A program made the position numbers and the translations under genes. A stretch of DNA of 64,000 nt from Haloferax namakaokahaiae (GTDB taxonomy: Archaea; Halobacteriota; Halobacteria; Halobacteriales; Haloferacaceae): the NCBI RefSeq assembly GCF_042663225.1, contig NZ_JBHTAA010000001.1, positions 372,001-436,000 on the forward strand. Direction: 5' to 3'. Of this stretch, positions 61,181-64,000 are shown one piece after another. The notes beneath the pieces are model-generated. The model searched no databases. It was given only the letters and a program-made list of their open reading frames with translations, and was not told the DNA's origin. Within the stretch, counting starts at the first letter, position 1. Every line of letters begins with the position of its first letter.

Positions 61181-62458
61181 ATGGACGGCGACCACGATAT
61201 CTCTCTTTCCGACGCCCGCGAACGTGACGCGTCGGACCCGCTTTCGGACCTCCGAGACCGCTTTTCGATTCCCGACGGCGAGTTGTACATGGACGGCAAC
61301 TCGCTCGGTCTCCTCTCGGAAGATGCGGAGGCAGCATTGGACCGCGCGGTCGAACAGTGGCGCGAACTCGGGATTCGCGGGTGGACCGACGCCGACCCCG
61401 ACTGGTTCACCTACGGCGAGCGACTCGGTGAGCGACTCGCCCCCCTCGTCGGCGCGACGGCCGAAGAAGTCGTCGTCGCCAACTCCACGACGGTCAACAT
61501 CCACGCGCTCGTCGGCACGTTCTACGACCCCGACCGCGGCGAGAAAATCGTCGTCGATTCGCTCGACTTCCCGACCGACCACTACGCGATTCGCGCGCAA
61601 CTCCGAAGCCATGGGATGGACCCCGACGAGGCCCTCCGCGTGGTCGAAAGCAGAGACGGTCGAACCATCGAGACCGAGGACGTACTCGACGCAATCGACG
61701 AGAACGTGGGGATGGTGTTTCTCCCCTCCGTGCTGTATCGGAGCGGCCAGTTGTTCGATATCGAGACCATCACCGACGCGGCCCACGACGCGGGCGCACT
61801 CGCCGGATTCGACCTCGCGCACTCGGTGGGCGTGATTCCGCATTCGCTCTCAGCAGTTGGCGTGGACTTCGCCGTCTGGTGCCACTACAAGTATCTCAAC
61901 GCCGGTCCGGGTGCGATTGCCGGTCTCTACGTCAACGAGCGCCATTTCGGAACTACGCCCGCACTCGCCGGATGGTGGGGCAACGACAAAGCGACGCAGT
62001 TCGATATGGAATTGACGTACGACCCCGCCCACTCGGCGGGCGCATTTCAGGTTGGGACGATTCCAATTCTATCCGCTGCGCCGCTCGACGGTGCGCTCGA
62101 TATCGTGGAGGACGCCGGCGGCGTCGGAGCACTCCGCGAGAAGTCGCTCGAACTCACCGATTTCCTCATCGAACTCGTGGACGAGCGACTGCCGGAGTGC
62201 GAGGTCGGAACTCCCCGCGACCACGACGCCCGTGGCGGCCACGTCGCGGTCGAACACGACGAAGCCTACCGCATCAGTCTGGCGCTGAAAGAACGCGGCG
62301 TTATCGTCGATTACCGCGTGCCGAACGTCGTTCGAATCGCGCCGTCGCCCGCGTACATCGGGTTCGAAGACGTGTACCGGACAGTCGAACATCTGCGAGA
62401 GATTTTGGATGGAAGTGAGTACGAGGAATTCGAGCGACGAAGTGCCGGCGTGACGTGA
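61181..62458 (+). CDS. kynU: Kynureninase
   Basis: A 425-residue PLP enzyme cleaving kynurenine to anthranilate and alanine. The PLP-binding Lys is in WCHYKYLNAGPGAIAG (near residue 237); FDLAHSVG near 213 holds the cofactor Asp; the substrate site Arg/Tyr positions and a C-terminal VVRIAPSPAYIGFEDVYRTV match the family. It can feed anthranilate to the tryptophan pathway or breakdown. No other kynurenine-pathway gene is nearby. Confidence 0.9.
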   Translation: MDGDHDISLSDARERDASDPLSDLRDRFSIPDGELYMDGNSLGLLSEDAEAALDRAVEQWRELGIRGWTDADPDWFTYGERLGERLAPLVGATAEEVVVANSTTVNIHALVGTFYDPDRGEKIVVDSLDFPTDHYAIRAQLRSHGMDPDEALRVVESRDGRTIETEDVLDAIDENVGMVFLPSVLYRSGQLFDIETITDAAHDAGALAGFDLAHSVGVIPHSLSAVGVDFAVWCHYKYLNAGPGAIAGLYVNERHFGTTPALAGWWGNDKATQFDMELTYDPAHSAGAFQVGTIPILSAAPLDGALDIVEDAGGVGALREKSLELTDFLIELVDERLPECEVGTPRDHDARGGHVAVEHDEAYRISLALKERGVIVDYRVPNVVRIAPSPAYIGFEDVYRTVEHLREILDGSEYEEFERRSAGVT

Positions 62459-62580
62459 GAGGCCGCAGGGTCGTCGGGTCTCGAACGGCAAACGGCGGTC
62501 CCATTGGAATGGCTAGCACCGACTGGTGAGGCAAGCAACGGATGGATTCATGCGGCTAGGTAACGTATTACGTGGCAGTC

Positions 62581-63051
62581 ATGTTACGCACTGTACTCAG
62601 AGTCGTCGGTATCGTCGAGTTCTTTCGACCGGGTGCGCTCGTCCGGACTGCAGAGCGACTGGCGCTCGAAAACCCAGACGAGTGTGAGATGCGACCCTGG
62701 ATGACTCCCGTGATGCGGAGTGAGGGGGCGATACTCATGGTCCTCGCGCGTCGGGGTGGGTCGTTGTCGTCGTTCAAGAAATTCGTCGGCGTCATCGGAG
62801 TCCTCGCCATGCTGTTCCCTCGCGCGTACGTCGATTACGGGAGCAAAATCGCCTACGCCGACGCAGGAAACTGCGAGTGGAAACCGTGGGTGTACCCGGC
62901 GACCCGACTCGTCGGCGTGTACTACGTACTCGTCGCGCTGAACGAATTCAGAAAGGGCACTGCCGAACCCCCCGTGGAAGAAAATTCGAGCGACCGCGAG
63001 TTCACGAGCCTACTCCGACGCGCCGCACCGCTACCGATTTCCGGTCGATAG
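62581..63051 (+). CDS. Conserved hypothetical membrane-associated protein
   Basis: A 156-residue protein starting at ATG 62581 (MLRTVLRVVGIVEFF...). It has three weak hydrophobic stretches and a conserved-looking CEWKPWVYPATRLVGVYYVLVALNE block; Cys at DECEMRPW and NCEWKPW pairs. The function is unknown and no family was recognised. Stop is one base from the next gene's stop, on the other strand. Confidence 0.5.
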   Translation: MLRTVLRVVGIVEFFRPGALVRTAERLALENPDECEMRPWMTPVMRSEGAILMVLARRGGSLSSFKKFVGVIGVLAMLFPRAYVDYGSKIAYADAGNCEWKPWVYPATRLVGVYYVLVALNEFRKGTAEPPVEENSSDREFTSLLRRAAPLPISGR

Positions 63052-63052
63052 A

Positions 63053-63751
63053 TTACCAGTCGATAACTTCCTTCTTCCGCCAGAACTTCCCAGATTCGCT
63101 ACCGGGCTTGAACCGCGCGAGCCACGTCGGCGTCTCCGCACCCTCTTCGACCGAGCGCGAGGCGTTCTCGCCGCCCATGTCGGTTCGGACCCATCCGGGG
63201 CAGACGGAGTTCGCAATCAGGCCGTCGTCGCCGTACTGGCCCTCCAAGTAAGCAGTCAGTCCGTTGATTGCGGTCTTCGAGATTCGATACGAGGGCGACC
63301 CGCCGGACTGTGCTTCGCCGATTGCGCCCATGCCCGAAGAGACGTTGACGACGCGCCCGCCGTCGTTCTGGAGGAGCAGCGGAACGGCGTGCTTGCACAG
63401 CAGCATCGGCCCGCGGACGTTGACACTCAGGGTCTTGTCGATAGCGTCGGTTGGCTCTGCGACGAGGTCGTTTCCGAACTCGCCGATACCGGCGTTGTTG
63501 ACGAGGATATCCAGTCGGCCTTGGTCGGCGAAGATGCCGTCTACGACTTCTTCGATGTCGCCTTCTTGGGTCACGTCGAGGATGACGCGCTCGGTTCCCT
63601 CCGGCGTCTCGTTCAGCATGCTTCGGGACCCGGCGTAGACGGTTGCGCCGAGGTCACGGAGGTTGATTGCGATTTGGCGGCCGATACCGCGGTTCGCGCC
63701 CGTGACGAGGGCGACCTGTCCCGTCAGGTCGTCGTAGAGTTCGGGTTCCAT
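63053..63751 (-). CDS. Short-chain dehydrogenase/reductase (3-oxoacyl-ACP-reductase-like)
   Basis: A 232-residue classical SDR: TGANRGIGRQIAINL near residue 16, NNAGIGEFG near 87, Ser in NVSSGMGAI near 137 and YRISKTAINGL near 153; PGWVRTDMGG near 184. The ATG is 63751. It lies next to the edge JAMM gene as in H. volcanii, where I recall the gene as an annotated 3-oxoacyl-ACP reductase. Substrate not proven. Confidence 0.82.
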   Translation of the reverse strand: MEPELYDDLTGQVALVTGANRGIGRQIAINLRDLGATVYAGSRSMLNETPEGTERVILDVTQEGDIEEVVDGIFADQGRLDILVNNAGIGEFGNDLVAEPTDAIDKTLSVNVRGPMLLCKHAVPLLLQNDGGRVVNVSSGMGAIGEAQSGGSPSYRISKTAINGLTAYLEGQYGDDGLIANSVCPGWVRTDMGGENASRSVEEGAETPTWLARFKPGSESGKFWRKKEVIDW

Positions 63752-63801
63752 ACGGGGGTGTGAGAACTCGGGGCGGTTATTCTCACCGAAGGCGGGTGAG
63801 G

Positions 63802-64000
63802 TTACCTGCTGATTTCGAGTGGTTCGAACACATCCGCAGTCCACTCGTAGGCGTTCATCCGCCCATCTGGCGAGCAGATGAGATATACATAGCCCGGCCA
63901 CGACGCCTGCTCGCGGTCAGTGGCACTCGGAACCGGTGCCGACTCGGGGTGCGAATGATAGAATCCGAGCACGGAATCGCCCGACTCCTCGACGCTTTCG
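63802..64000 (-). CDS. JAMM/MPN+ metalloprotease (desampylase-like), C-terminal part
   Basis: An open frame from the right edge to TAA at 63802-63804 encodes the C-terminal 65 residues of an MPN+ domain. The full JAMM signature H-x-H-x7-S-x2-D is visible (HSHPESAPVPSATD), preceded by a conserved GFY and followed by a YVYLIC strand. In Haloferax volcanii the related HvJAMM1 removes ubiquitin-like SAMP proteins. The start and first metal-binding Glu lie beyond the window. Its neighbour SDR matches my memory of that locus. Confidence 0.83.
   Translation of the reverse strand, partial: ESVEESGDSVLGFYHSHPESAPVPSATDREQASWPGYVYLICSPDGRMNAYEWTADVFEPLEISR

Overview
The window is GC-rich chromosome of a halophilic archaeon, most likely a Haloferax-type member of the Haloferacales. 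The signs are acidic, Arg/Ala/Val-rich proteins, many start codons about 27 bases after a TATA-like box with no leader, a complete bacterioruberin (C50 carotenoid) gene set, an adenosylcobalamin-dependent ribonucleotide reductase, a small third subunit of the propionyl/acetyl-CoA carboxylase, and a JAMM-type SAMP-removing protease at the right edge. The species cannot be fixed from the sequence alone. No rRNA, CRISPR array, insertion sequence or replication origin was seen.

Layout. 1-3.3 kb: end of purD, a Na/Pi-type transporter, a ZIP metal transporter and a short-chain dehydrogenase. 3.3-8.8 kb: carotenoid block crtD-lyeJ-cruF with crtB facing it, then a tiny zinc-finger gene and a winged-helix/membrane-protein pair. 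8.9-12.1 kb: nrdJ with a structured leader. 12.5-16.7 kb: trpD-trpF-trpE-trpG operon with a possible operator. 16.9-17.3 kb: two identical tRNA-Val(GAC) genes and a tRNA-related palindromic element. 17.3-21.1 kb: CBS protein plus chemotaxis transducer and small genes. 21.1-23.2 kb: sucCD. 23.2-28.7 kb: quinone reductase, a dehydrogenase and two paralogous Na+-dependent NSS transporters. 28.9-30.7 kb: pccB-pccX. 30.7-35.2 kb: phosphodiesterase, S17e, and the tightly overlapping cofD-dus-citG-DUF447 operon (coenzyme F420 context). 35.3-38.5 kb: two paralogous HD phosphohydrolases around a DUF5518-like membrane protein. 38.5-44.4 kb: amidohydrolase, Usp, birA, pccA and asd.

44.4-49.5 kb: small stress and detoxification genes, then an AT-rich patch with two unrecognised convergent genes beside tRNA-Pro(GGG). 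A 21-bp copy of the tRNA 3' end lies 165 bp from the real one, an attachment-site-like remnant. 49.6-53.1 kb: translation and nucleotide block truB, cmk, an EMC3/Oxa1-like insertase and adk. 53.4-57.8 kb: YeiH-type transporter, Usp and an amino-acid permease fused to two Usp domains. 57.9-64 kb: hydrolases, an AIR-synthase-like protein, kynureninase, a dehydrogenase and the edge JAMM protease.

How genes work together: BirA biotinylates the carrier domain of PccA, which works with PccB and PccX about 12 kb away. CrtB supplies phytoene, while LyeJ, CrtD and CruF convert lycopene to bacterioruberin. TrpDFEG cover the early tryptophan steps and kynureninase a step of tryptophan breakdown.

The most unusual signals are a run of four perfect or near-perfect palindromes inserted in frame in the catalytic domain of birA, related palindromic elements beside tRNA genes (sharing the 10-mer gcgaagcgag), and the AT-rich orphan gene pair with its own inverted-repeat promoter.
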